Of a stretch of 64,000 bases of DNA, positions 50,227 to 62,794 are shown in pieces (within the stretch, counting starts at the first letter, position 1; every line of letters starts with the position of its first letter). A model generated the notes under the pieces. That model worked only from the letters and a program-made list of their open reading frames with translations, did no database searches and was not told the origin of the DNA. The DNA is from Circinella minor (Eukaryota > Mucoromycota > Mucoromycetes > Mucorales > Lichtheimiaceae). Location: the NCBI GenBank assembly GCA_016758965.1, contig JAEPRB010000017.1, positions 274,582 through 338,581 on the forward strand, read 5' to 3'. The translations under genes and the position numbers were made by a program.

Positions 50227-51382
50227 ATGGGAAACACACCTCCACCCAGTGATAAGACAGCAACAGCCGAAAAGCGAGCACACGATGATATCAACGACCA
50301 TAATGAAACCACGAATGTAATAAAAAAACAAAAATCCACAGGTACCATTCCTATTAGTCGTGGACGATTTAAACAACGGTTTTTGGCCAAGCATTCCAGT
50401 CTATTGAAACGATCGGATAGTGCAAGTGGTATTATGGTGTCATGTAACGTTGGTTCAGAAACACGTGCACTTGTACGTACCGGGAATTTTTTTTATTTAA
50501 TGAACAACAAATGGAATTTTAATCGAGACATTGATGAATGTTTTATTCTTTAGGGCCAAGTAAAGCAACTTTTGGATTCCACGGTTCACGACCTTTTCCC
50601 TGATCATGAATTAACTTGGGAAAGATTTGAGGGTGATCTCGATGTTCCTGATCTCGAAGAAAACAAAGAAAAAGATAAAGAAGAAGAGGAAATAAAAAGA
50701 CTAGAGCGAGAGCGAGAATACCAAAAAAAGGACAAACGGTTTCAAGCAGTTGATAGTGCATGTTCTGGTTTACTTTTCTTTCGATTTCGCATTAACACTA
50801 AACCAACAGATTTTGTGACTAAACTAGTTGACCAAAAGGATCAAATTGATCAAACAAAGCTTAAATATTGTTCGGTAAGCATAATTATATGTATAGAGAG
50901 GTTTGCTCACTAATTATATTGCTAACGTGTTAGCATGGACTTAATATATAGCGATTTACCCCTATCGATTATATTTGTCCAGCTACCACGGATCGAATGA
51001 CTAAATGTTTTGAACGATTGAAAGAACAAGAATTGGACCCTATTAAAACCGATACTAAAATTGCTATTGTAACTGAAATTCGAAATAATATTTCATTAAA
51101 GAAACCGGATATCATTCAATTGATTGCTCCCATGATTCCAAAAGACCACTTCAAGTAAGTTTTTTTTTTTAAAAAAAAAACAACTTTTCACCTGTCAGAC
51201 AAATTATTCATTAATTTTTTTCATCAATCGAAAAACAAAAACAAACATATAGGGTGGATCTCACTAAACCAGATTTAGTGATCCTTTGCACGATATTCAA
51301 AAGTGTATGTGGTATGAGTGTGCTTCGTGATTATTATCCAAGAAAAAAGTACAATTTGATGGCATTGATCGAAGACAAGTAA
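50227..51382 (+). CDS. THUMP-domain tRNA acetylation adaptor (Tan1/THUMPD1)
   Basis: Exons 50227-50472, 50554-50874, 50952-51154 and 51253-51382 join in phase to 299 residues. After a low-complexity N-terminus the conserved start SGIMVSCNVGSETRAL leads into a charged Glu/Lys linker and FRFRINTKPTDFVTKLV. The THUMP domain proper (residues about 190-290) has RFTPIDYICPAT, KTDTKIAIVTEIRNN and KVDLTKPDLVILCTIFKSVCGMSV. The family (yeast Tan1, human THUMPD1) binds tRNA and directs Kre33/NAT10 to make N4-acetylcytidine at position 12 of tRNA-Ser and tRNA-Leu. I chose ATG 50227 (MGNTPPPSDK); an in-frame ATG at 50146 would add 27 residues without conserved features. Confidence 0.92.
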
Positions 51383-51838
51383 TTTTTGGGATAATCATTA
51401 TAATTAAAAATATAGGAATAGAATGACAAAAAAAAGGTTTCGAGAAGAATAGAGAGAGAGGGAGAGATGTAATAAGAAAGGAAAATATTCATACAAATAG
51501 TACGTACAAAAAATTAAAAAAAAAAGAAAAGGGAGAAAGAGAGAAAGGATAAATTTGTAAAAAAAAAAAAGCTGCTGTAAAAAATATAACATAAGCCAGC
51601 AGTTTTACAAATAAAAAAAAGAACGACTTTTACATTCGAAAGCCCACTAAAAACTTAAAAAATAATAAGAATAGTAATAAGAATAGTAATAATAATAGTA
51701 ATAATAATAAATAATAATATAAAGAAGGTAAAAAAAAACTCAATTTAAATCAAAAACTATAAAGTAATAGAAATATCAATGATTAGAATTATAAAATTTT
51801 AAACTAAATATGTGATGAAAATAAAAACAATTGTTACC
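51383..51838. other. Intergenic region between convergent genes
   Basis: A-rich with AAT/ATA repeats near 51660-51720. It holds the 3' ends of the THUMP gene and of the large repeat protein gene. Confidence 0.65.
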
Positions 51839-54800
51839 TTATAACTTGAAAGGCCAGACCCAGCTGCTTCCCTTATCATCACCACTGGATGATGAGGATG
51901 ATGAATCAGCAGCAGGCGATTCTTTTGCAGAGTCATTGCCACCGTTGCTTTCCTTTGAAGAATCCTCGCCACCGCTTGATTTAGAATCCTCACTGCTGTT
52001 CTCACTGTTATCTGCAGATGGTGCTGGAGTTGTAGCGGCATCAGAACCAGAAGAAGCATTGTCATCAGAAGAGGCGGCAGGACTTGAAGCGACAGGAGAA
52101 GAAGCAGCAGAAGTTTCTTGAGGCTTTTCAATACCAAGACTCTTAAGTACGTTATCGGGAAGTTTAGCCATGACATCGGAAGGAATAGCATTAGCAGTGG
52201 CGTTGCCTTGGTTACCCTTGGACAATCCAAGAATATCCAAATTAATCTTACAAGGAACATCATCTTGATAATAGTACATTCCACCAGTGAAACCATCACT
52301 GCCACCAATAGTCATAGTGACGTTTTGTTGGAGATTAATCTTGAGATCAGGAGTCATCAAAAGTTCCAAAAGTTGACCAATGTCGGAAAGTACCTTAACG
52401 GGCCAGTTTGCAGACTGAGCAGATTCCTTGGGGTTGACAGTCATGGGGGTCTCCAACTTATAGTCGATCTCACCAACATCGAAAACACCAGAGGCGCCTT
52501 TAGTAGTGATATGTACCTTGAGAGCCAACAAAGTGAAAGGAGTTTCAAGAGGATTATATAAAGTGACTTGAGTTTCAGCCTTTTGGGCAAAGATGGCATC
52601 AAGACCAGCATTGACAACAGCATCAATGACAAGTTTATCAGAGATACCAGTCATGGTAGTGGCGAGGTTGACAGTGGACAAACCATCCTTGAGAGATGGA
52701 ATACTGGTTGAGCCATCGAAGCCCTTGACAGACAATGGAACCTTAGCACCAGTCATATAGTTAGACAGAAGTTGACCTAATGCCTTGTGGTTGGTGCTGT
52801 ACATGTGCATCTCGGCATCCATGGTGTTGTTTCCAGGGACAATAGTAGCATCCTTGATAAGAACATCACCAACTTGAGCGTTGAATTCATTCATAATGAT
52901 GTTGTATTTCATATCTCCAAGCTTGATAGTGATTTGAGATGGGTTGTTCATGGCAATCTTGAGAGCAACAATGATGTATTCCTTGGTAGCACCAGTAACT
53001 AAAAGACTCAAAATATCATTCTTGCCATTAAAGTTGTTGAAACCTTTAGAAAAGAGAAATACAGAAATGAATTAGTTATGTATAAATATTAATGTTGATA
53101 AACGTTTAATCAAATAAATTTGAAAATTAAACCTACCAGCCAAGCTAGTTTCGACATCAAAGGTAATATTGTTAAGCTTGAGATCACCAATAGCGGTGGA
53201 TGTAATAGTGTTACTGCTACCAGACAATTCAAAGGTAACATTGGCTTGAGAAGTCAACAATTCGACAAACTTGTTGAAAAGACTATGCTTGTCACCATAG
53301 ACTGTGAATGGAACATTCGAGAATTGGGTAGTAACCAAACCAGATTCACTTGTGGTAGCCTTTTCATCGGGTATCTTGAGTAGAGCCATATCAGTACCAG
53401 CGGAACCGGCAATGACATCCATGTTCAGTTGCTTGACACCAAGAGGGAAACCAAATGGATTTTTGAGTTGAGCTTCGACTTGTGTCGAGCTAGCAGTAGG
53501 AGCATAAGCTTCCTTGGTAAAGTCCATTTGCATGTTTTTCATAGTGATGGCAGGAATTAATTCGGGTGCAACCTCAGGACCTGGCATGATAACATCTTCG
53601 ATCTTGATAGTCTTAAAACCAGTTGTAAGCCATCCGACCTTACCACCTGGACCAGAACCAGATTCACCAAGAACGTTGACCAAAGTATCCTTGGCAGCCA
53701 AATAGTTTTCAAAGACTTCAGTAACAGCATCTAGTCCTTCTTGAGTATCTTGAGGAATCAAACGACCCTTCATCTTGAGGTTGGAAACACCCTTAGGTGC
53801 AAAGTTGGCAGGGCCATCGGAAGCCAATGGACCCAACAATATTTCTTTAAACACTGCCTTGAATTCGGCACCACTCAAGCTGAAACCAACTTGGGATGGG
53901 TTGTTAATAGAAGTATCGGCAGTAAGAGTAATACCACCATTTGGATCATTCGAGGGTAAATCAAAGCTCTTGATAACAACAGCATCCTTGAAACCATTGC
54001 AGCCAAGCAAGGTTACATACTTGTCCATTGAAATTCCAGTGAAAGTGAAACCAAGGGCATTGACCGATACACCACTAGTACGGATGTTCCATTTGAAGTC
54101 CTTGTTGTTAATCATATAACTGGCAAATTCACCCATGGTACCTTGATCGGCAACAGACATGACACCAGCAACATCGAATTGAGCACCAACATCAGCCTTG
54201 GAATTGATAGTAGGCATGCTGACCTTGCCAAGTTCTTTACCCTCCCAATAGACGGTAAGAGGATCAGGGAAACCAATAGCAGCATCCATAGGACCAGCAT
54301 TGGTAATGCTACCCTTCATTTGGACCTTGAATTGTGTATCAGAAGGTTCAGATAAAATAATAGTTTCAAAAGCAAGTTCGGCACCATCGACAATTTGTTG
54401 TACAATAGGTTGGCCGACAATAGGAATCAAAAGAGTCACATCCTCGCCAGTTTGGACAGCAACAGCATCTTGAGAGAAAGCCAAGTCATTTTGATATTCA
54501 CCAATGGTCAAACCAGAGGACAATTGTAAATCAGCGTTGAGAACCTTCATGGCATCCATGACATAAGAAGAAATGTTGAAACCGTCGAACAAGCTTGAGT
54601 CAGGAGCAACGTTTTCTTGACCAGCAACTGAGAAACCACCCATGCCCAGCATGGCATCCAATGGACGGGTATCTAAGTTGGCATCGCTAGCCAAAGTGCG
54701 CATCAATAAGGCAACGGCAGCAGGTTCAATGTTCATAGTCATTTGAAGTGGGTTGGACTCGCCAGTGTTACGACCACCGATATTAAAAGGCTGACCAGAG

Positions 54801-57255
54801 ATATCTTGATCGATGTTACCAATAGGCATACCCTTGTATGAGACCGACGACTTGACAGTAGTAATACTCAAACCAGCACTGAAAGGATTGCCAATAGATA
54901 CTTGAACATTGACAATACCATCTTTGGGAGAGGTAGGTAAAACAGTCAACTTGGAACCTTTGATTAATTTTTCTTTCAAACCAGGCAAACTTGTACCAAT
55001 AGTAATGGCACCCAATGCATTGGCGAGAGATGCAATACCAGTCGATCCATCGTAACCAGCAATGGTAACGTCATTGTTTTGACCCATGACAAAAGTGCTC
55101 AATAAATTTTGACCGACAGGAGATTTCTTGGGATCAAAAGTGGAGACAGCAGTAACAGCATTAGTACCGCGTTCTAACTTGAGATTGCTGAGTTGGACAT
55201 TACCGAGCTGTTCATTGCTTGCCAAGAATGCGAAACCAACATCACCAGTGGAAATGCTAAAGTCGGAAGGATTGTCCATGGAAACATTAATAGAGAGCAA
55301 TAGATTTTCGGGTGTGCCGCCGGTGACATCAATACCATTGATAACAGTTGGGGTGCTGTTCAAGAATTGCAAACCATGGAGAGCAGTAGGAACTTCAAAG
55401 GAAATACCAGATAAGGTGATATTACCAATGGGAGTGCTTGTCTTAGTACTGGCATTACCGCCGACTTGGAAAGAATAAAGGTCCGACGCTGTCAATGCAT
55501 AGGTGAAATCATCGAACTGCTTCTCCTTGCCTTCAAGGCCTTGAATGGTAACACCGTTCATCGCGAATTGAAGCTTACCAGCAGCTTGATCACTAGTTGC
55601 AGGTACAAATGGAACGGAAATCTTGGCAAATTCACCAGTGTCATTGGTGCCCATTTGAAGTTCTTGTTGGACCTCGGTAATATTCAATGAAAAACCAAAT
55701 GGAATATCAAAGTCAGCAACAACGGCAGGTGCACTGGTAACAGGAGCATATGGAGCATCAGGTGTGAATCCAAGATCAAGATAACCCATGCTAACACCCT
55801 TAATAATGCTGAGCGGTTGCTCAAGACCAAGACCGACATTGAGTTGAACAGACTTGAAGCCTTCTGAGAGCCACCCAATTGAGTCCTTACCATTGGGAGC
55901 TGCGGAAACACCAGTGGCAGAAGTTTGAGACATTTTACCGGCAACATAGTTGGAGAACAATACACCAACCTTGCTCAAATCTTCAGGCTTGGTTTGAGGA
56001 ATCAAAACGCCCTTAAGCATTAAATCATTTGGACCTTGTTTCAATGTAACATCATCGGAAATTACTTGACCGAGAGTGACACCTTCATAACCAATTTGCA
56101 ATGCAATTGTACCAAGCTGAACACCAATAGGTGAAGGACTGACCAATTGTGTACCTAAAGATACTTGAATACCACCTTCAGGTGCATCACCAGGTAATTC
56201 AAAAGATGTAATTTTGACTTCAGGGAAACCATCCATACCTATAATTAAGTTATGAAAACAAGGTTAGGCTTTTTACATTTATCAAAAAAGAAAGTTTAAA
56301 AGGGTAAATAGAAATATTTTCTATTTTTTGCGTAAACAAAAAAAACCGGAAATCTGGAGAGTTTTTGTTTATAATAGGAAAAAAGTCGGAGAGAACGAGT
56401 AGAAAAAAAAAAGAAAAGGGGGAAGATCGAGTGATATTAAATAACGTCATGTTCAACACTTGAGAAAAACTTGCCTAAAAGGTGTATTTCCTTATCGAGA
56501 TCTACAGTTGCAGTTCTATTTGTGGTGTTAGAATATTAAAAATAATATAAAAGTAGAAATTAATCGAGAATATGCTTTACTATTTACCTGCTAAGAGCGG
56601 TAATGTCAAGTTTTCCTTTCATCTTCCACACAAAATTCTTTTGAGCAAGCATGTCCTTGGAAAATTGTGCGAAATAAGTTGGATCTTCAATTTGGAATGG
56701 AGTTACAGCTTCAAGTGCACCACTACCTCCCGAGACATGAGTATCAGGTAAAGTGACAGTACCTAGTAAGGTATCATTATAGAAGACAGTGATTGGGTTA
56801 TGGAATTGAATATCTGCCGCAAACGGACCGGTGTGAGTCAGTTTACTGGTCATCTTCATATAAAATGTACTGTTCATGTCATAAGTTGGTTGTTCTTGAC
56901 GGCGTTGCAAATTATCATCAGGAGCACTGAATGTAATATCGGCACCACCGACTTCGATACCAGCTTGATTCATGATATGCTGTGCAATCATGGGGAAGAA
57001 AACAAAGACGATAAGTAAAACGGCGACAACGACAATTACAACGGTTAAAATGGAACAAACAATCCAATATTTCTTTTGTTTATAGAAACGTCGTCGTGGT
57101 GGAGGTGGTGGTTTCTCTGAATATTCTTCCATTATACCTTCATCGACGCTACGTACACTGCCCTGAATACCGCGGTCGTGATATTGACTGTGGTCAGGGG
57201 TACTGGTGGCAATCGGCAAGCGACCATCATGATAATCAGTCGCGTGTGTTGCCAT
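51839..57255 (-). CDS. Giant type II membrane protein with DUF3712/LEA-2-like repeats
   Basis: Minus-strand exons 57255-56588, 56515-56475 (41 nt), 56238-53137 and 53043-51839 join in phase to 1671 residues. The N-terminal 62 residues are cytosolic-type (a polyPro stretch and RRRFYKQKKYW). One membrane span follows (residues about 63-92) and the rest is predicted outside. The ectodomain is a series of diverged modules of roughly 150-200 residues with recurring cores such as INNPSQVGFSLSG, the GF that opens modules (LLGCNGFKDAVVIKSFDLP, LLGMDGFPEVKITSFELP) and DxSTGIASL-type turns. This is the DUF3712 family of fungal proteins, which has the LEA-2 beta-sandwich. The tail is Ser/Asp/Glu-rich and ends SSWVWPFKL. 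The micro-exon is required: without it the module start is lost and a stop appears. It has a GC donor (AG|GCAAGT). The role is unknown; a cell-surface or vacuolar lipid-binding function is a guess from LEA-2 relatives. Confidence 0.85.
56475..56515 (-). other. 41-nt micro-exon with a GC-AG donor
   Basis: The exon encodes TATVDLDKEIHLLG. It restores phase between exon 1 (which ends in phase 2 at 56588) and exon 3 (which begins at 56238 and needs phase 1). The acceptor is AAATAG and the donor is AG|GCAAGT. The encoded DKxxxLLGxxGF pattern matches the start of another module in the same protein (MDKYVTLLGCNGF at exon-3 position about 54000), which is independent support. Confidence 0.8.
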
Positions 57256-58472
57256 ATGTGTATTGTTCTTATTTTATATTAATATGTTGTTTAATTTGTT
57301 GTTGTTTCGAAAAAGAATGGAGAGAGTATATAAACGAAATTTTTCGTGGGAATCGTAAAAGAGAGGAGAGAGAAGTAAAAGAAAGAAAAAAATGGGTCAA
57401 TATGTTTTAAATGTTGGATATATAATTTTTTTTCTTAAAACAGCCCTTAAACGGCGCTGGTCGTCATACAAGTGGGGATTCCCAAGAAGTTTAAAATAAA
57501 GAAAAAAGAAGGAAGCAAGAAAAAGAAAGATGTTTTCTTGAAAAAGAGTTCACAGCGCTTTATAATGGTTATTCCGCCTTAATGAATCTTGTTCAACCTT
57601 ACCAACTAAGTTACTCCCGAAAGGCGCACGACTTTATAAATGGTGCACAAGGTTGATTTTTTTTTTTTTTTGGTTCCATATAATCTATATATTTCTTGTG
57701 TGTGATTCAACCACCAACAAAGAATAAGCGTACTTCCATGTGAATTACCCAGGAAGTAAAAAAATTATTTTTGATCTCTCTTGCTGCAATAAGCAAAAAC
57801 GCATTACAACTCATATTACTACTGTAAATACCCCGCAAGGGTATTAATTAATGTCTAGAACATAGTTACGTAGCTATTGATTTTTTTTCTTTTTTTTTTT
57901 GTTCAAATAGATATAGAATTTCTTTTCAATAGTAATATTGAGTAGTAGTAGATTTAATATATTTGAATGAAACACTGGTTTTTACGCGTTTTGTCCTGTC
58001 ATTTTTTTCAGGTACTACGTTCAAGGTAGTTAGGAATGTTATTACTCTCGTTTCTCTCACTAAAGTTTTTGTCTACAAAAAGTTTTACTGCACGAGTAAT
58101 AAGGCGCGCACTCAGGCAATGAAAAAAATACAAAACTATTTGGTGATTCAAAACGTTGTCGCACAAAACGGTATCTTGTAAGTGAAACTCTCTCTTCATT
58201 TTTACTGGTGTACAATGCAAAATTTAGTTCTATTGTTGTACACCATATACAGTACATTATACATAATACATAGGTAAGAAAACAACAGACAAATGATAAT
58301 TTATATATATGTATATATATATATATTCATGATTTGGAAATATGTATTGAATCTGTTTTGGGTGTTTTTTTCTTTCTTTCATACATTTGTTTTTGACGAA
58401 TAATATAAAATGAACTAATAAAATAATATATATTCATAAACTGTCCCATATGAAATATGAATACAGAATATA

Positions 58473-58506
<34 letters not shown>

Positions 58507-61500
58507 GGGGGGGAGGAATGAGAATTAAAAAAGTTTTTTTTTTTACTGCGAACCTTTTTTTAGCACCAAAACCTAAAGAAAGGTAAGCCGTACAACAGTC
58601 AAATAAAGGATATTAGTCCAAAATTCATTGTCGCCCTCTAGCAATAAATCGGCGCTCAAATAACATTTATAATAAACAAACGATTTGTAATTCCAACATC
58701 TAACAATGTTTCTATACGCGTTGAGTTTTTTGGGTTACCAAGACATGGTGTAGTATTGAAAGAATATTAGTGAGAGAGGGAGGTGGTTTAATCAGGATGT
58801 TCCATATGAAAGTTAACATGTGGTTTTCTTTAATTTATTCTTATATTGAGGATTGATCTAGTTTCCCATTAACACTGAATAATCGTAAAAAGAATGAATG
58901 AAAAATATGTTAAGGAAAGCAGTAGACCATAGACTTTTTCAAGTTTATTTGTTTTGAAGTAAAAGCATTAAATATTCAAATGGAAGTTGATTTGATTACA
59001 AAAAGATTACATGCAAAGCTCAGAACGAAGATGACGCTGACGTCTATGGCCCCTATACGCTGATATCTTATTAAATTTGCTTTGCTGTTTTTTTTTTCTT
59101 CACTGTTCTCAAATGTATTAAACACAAATACATTTATATTTTCTCTATTATTTGACCCTGAGAAAAAAATCGGGCTGCGTAATAATCTTATATTATTAGT
59201 CTGGACAAATAAAATAACTCATCCGATTAAGATACTTTTTTTTCTTGAAACTTTGATACAAATAAAGGCATTTCGTATGATGATATTTCAATCCTATTCA
59301 ATTTGGTAAAAGCGACTTAAGCATGCGCCATAACAAATCAATTTTTTTTCCACGAGCCACAACATAAATATACAAATATCACTGTGGTAGACATACTTGT
59401 TTCTTTTCTTTTTTTTTTTTTATTTTGTGACTAAAAACAATAAACCTTTTTAATAGTATTAGATTTTTAAAAAAGCAAGGTCAGCTCGAATGTTTTTTTT
59501 TTATTTACTGCAACCATAGTATTACCTCTTTTTTTATTGCCTCATGAATATGATTTAAATACATCACGTTGTCCATATGTTTTTCTATGTGTGAAATTCA
59601 ACTGTAAGTAGTCGTGTATATATATATATATGTGTGTGTGTTCAATCGAAGTTTGGAAAGAAATTCCATCATACGTCTTGTTAGGAGAACGATAGGTTTA
59701 CGTGGGGGGAGGATAGAGGATTCATTAGATGTTATGGCAATCGAACATCTTGACAATTGCCTTTTTAGGTAAGGAACGTGAGAGGGAAGTTTGTTAGACT
59801 TTTTTTTATCACGATGGGCATATTTTGTGCTGCCAAGGTGATATACTCAGTCATTTGGTTGTAATGGCAAACGGTAAATGGGCAATGGTGCTCAATGGTG
59901 CTTTTTGCTTTTTTTTTTTTTACCCCGCACATTGAGAAAAAAAACGCAAAGACCACCATTGATGTAATATGCGGGTAAACTCTTTACATGCTGACAAAAA
60001 GTAGCAAATAAAAAATAACGTTTTTTCTGATCTGTCATAAAAAAAAAGTGCAGAAAAGAAGATAATTCAGTTAAAAAAAGTTTAGTTTCTAATTGTATAT
60101 TAAAAACATAGTAATTTAGTTAAATATTGCCATGGGAAAAAGTATATTTATTGCTCGTTTTTATGTTTTGTTTTGTATTTTTCCCATGGAATCCTTTGCT
60201 TCTAAAAACAACATAATTCTCGAGTAACACAAATATTTTTTTCTTCTTCCGCTGTTTATATGATGCTCCTTGTTACACACATAAACATGGATCTGCACTG
60301 GAATCGAAAAAAAATTGCATATACGTATCATTCTATTTTTCTTCCGCTATCTCTTGATCTGACGTACTGTATAAACTTACTTATAACGTAGTCGCCTCTT
60401 TAAATAGAATACAGGACTTTTAGTTGCCATGTAATATGTGGATTTATTGAATCACCATGTTACTGACACAAAAGGAAAAAAAAACAAATTTTGCATAAAT
60501 TATATTATCGGGTTTAGAGGAAAGAGAATATATGTTTATAAAAAAAATTAGATATAAGTGAGGCTTTGAATACAAAATGAGAGAGGAGTGGTATTCGGTG
60601 TTTATTATTTATTTGAGTTACACTGCAAATCCCCAACAAAATTGTATGGTGTTTTAACCTTTAAAAGTTTTGGCATAAAAAGTATAAAAGTTAATTGCTT
60701 TTGAGATGCAAGAGAATTTGGTGAAGAGTTCTTGTAAAAATGTGTATATTTAACGTGTATATTTGGTTTGGTTTGTTGCACGAGCAAAAATAGTTTATTT
60801 TGTGGTTGTGTATATGTGCGCAAGTATATTATTACAGTTGCTGTTTTGATTTAGAGTATTAATTAATATCTCCTACTTTCTACCCATGTCATGATTTACT
60901 TTGAGAAACATTATTTCAACATCAACGTGCTTTACCCACCAAATTTAACAAATCTTTTAAAAGTTATACACTTTCATTCTATAAATAATGGGATAAAGAA
61001 ATTATTTAACTTCTCACCATTAACATGGATATTGCATGATCAAAGATGCCACATGTCTACAATGTTTGTCTGTTTTTTTCCACAATACAAAGAGTTATTA
61101 TATGTAAACAATCTTTTTCCATTAATATTCTTACAATTATTATTTGTGTTACCATGCTCTTTCGTCTTTGAATGACATTAAATGTCGGGAGCCGTTTAAA
61201 TGTTTTGTCGAATATGTGGAAAACGAAAGTTTGATATAAGAGCTATACCTTAACCTTAATAATACTGATATTATTTTCATATACATCGTTGCATATATTA
61301 ATTAATCTTTTGAACTTTTTTTTTTCCTTTTTCTTTTTTTAATATATTTTTAATATAAATGGAAGAATTTAGAATGAAATATCTAAGAGAAAGAAGAGAA
61401 ATAATTGTAAGAAAAAGAATGGAAAATAGCAGAATAAGATTAAAAAAAATATAGACTATGAAGAAAAAAATAACCTTTCGTTTGGTATTTTCCGTATGGT

Positions 61501-62794
61501 GTTCGATATTCCTTCTCTCATTTTTTTTTTGTTGATCATCATTATGATTAATGGGAAAAGATATTAATACATAGTTTATTTAATAATAAGTATTGATTTC
61601 AAAGAGATGACCAATGAGTGATAATAACGATAATAAAAAAATTATATATGTGGTTTTTTTTTTGATTTTCATCTGAAAAGCATGATACCACAAAACGAAC
61701 AAAGAAAATAAGTACATGCCGTTCTTTGAAGCATTAACATAAAAAAATAATTACTGCGCCTCTCCTTTCTTTGTACTTGAATCAGCCCACTTTCCGGACT
61801 AAGTTGAGCGATAATAAGAACGGTACTTTGTGTGTACCTGTGATGATGTGAAATCTGGGGCAACTAGTAATACTTAATATTTGATATCAATAAATTTATA
61901 ATAATAACAGATACTCTTTCTATAATCCCGAAAATCAGTCGATATCAATAAAATAAAAAAAATAAATTAGGATATCATAATATTATGATCCAAGTAAACT
62001 ATAGATGGAATCAAAAACAGAGATCTACGATGGCTTACATGCGTCTTTCTCGTTCTACAAGAGAGCCATTTACGTAGTAGAAAAAATGGAGAAAAGAAAA
62101 GAAGAATAATTAAAAGGTCGTCCATGTAGTACGTATCACGTTTCTTACCCAGTGTTTCATATAATAGTCGCCGTGCCATCGGATTTAGTCACAGAATATT
62201 AGTTTTTTGATTGCTGATGATACAAGGAAAAAAACGTTGACTCGTTAGCCGTGCGTTGTTTGTGCTACGGCTTATGATTTATCCATTTTATATTTTCAAT
62301 GTCTTTTTTTCACATGACATAGAATACTAGGAAAAAAAAGAATATTATGTGCTGCTATAAAAGCAATAGCTGTTGATTCAAATATCGAGATATTAATTGA
62401 CGTTTGTACGTTTAAAAATAGCAGCAATATATTATTATGGAATTTATGCTACGTACGTACTTTACATCAGTTCAAATCCTCATGATGATAGATGTAACAT
62501 CTATCAAAGTTATTCATCTTCCCAAAGAAAACTAAGGTTTAACATTGATACTAAAAGAAAAAAACATTTGTTATTTCGTTTCCCCGGTGAAAATATTTCT
62601 ATCAAGAAAATGCACTTGATTATTAAGTGCTTATTATATATTATTGTTGTCGATTAATGTTACTACTATATTTTTATGCATTAGATTACACACGGTATAA
62701 TATTAAAAGTCTAATTTTGACAAAATCCGTTACCTCAAAATAGCCCAGCGGTAACTGGTCTTTTACTTTATCTAAGAAATATTCTCCTGGCACT
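57256..62794. other. Long AT-rich gene-poor region
   Basis: No gene can be supported. It contains TA microsatellites (about 58305-58325, 58472-58494 and 59616-59632), many T runs, and a few coding-like scraps such as minus 59900-59765 (TEYITLAAQNMPIVI) that are frame-broken. The last about 50 bases before 62795 may belong to the gene there. Confidence 0.5.

Noticed and set aside
51799..52308. Open frames antisense to or shifted within the large DUF3712 gene, including plus-strand frames at 51831-52121, 52118-52561, 53775-54119 and 55128-55478
   Set aside because: They are shadows of a long conserved coding sequence. The real frame has domain repeats and continuous splicing; the shadows have none.
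58008..58257. Overlapping open frames on both strands
   Set aside because: No consistent frame, no domain and no splice context; composition is like the flanking intergenic DNA.
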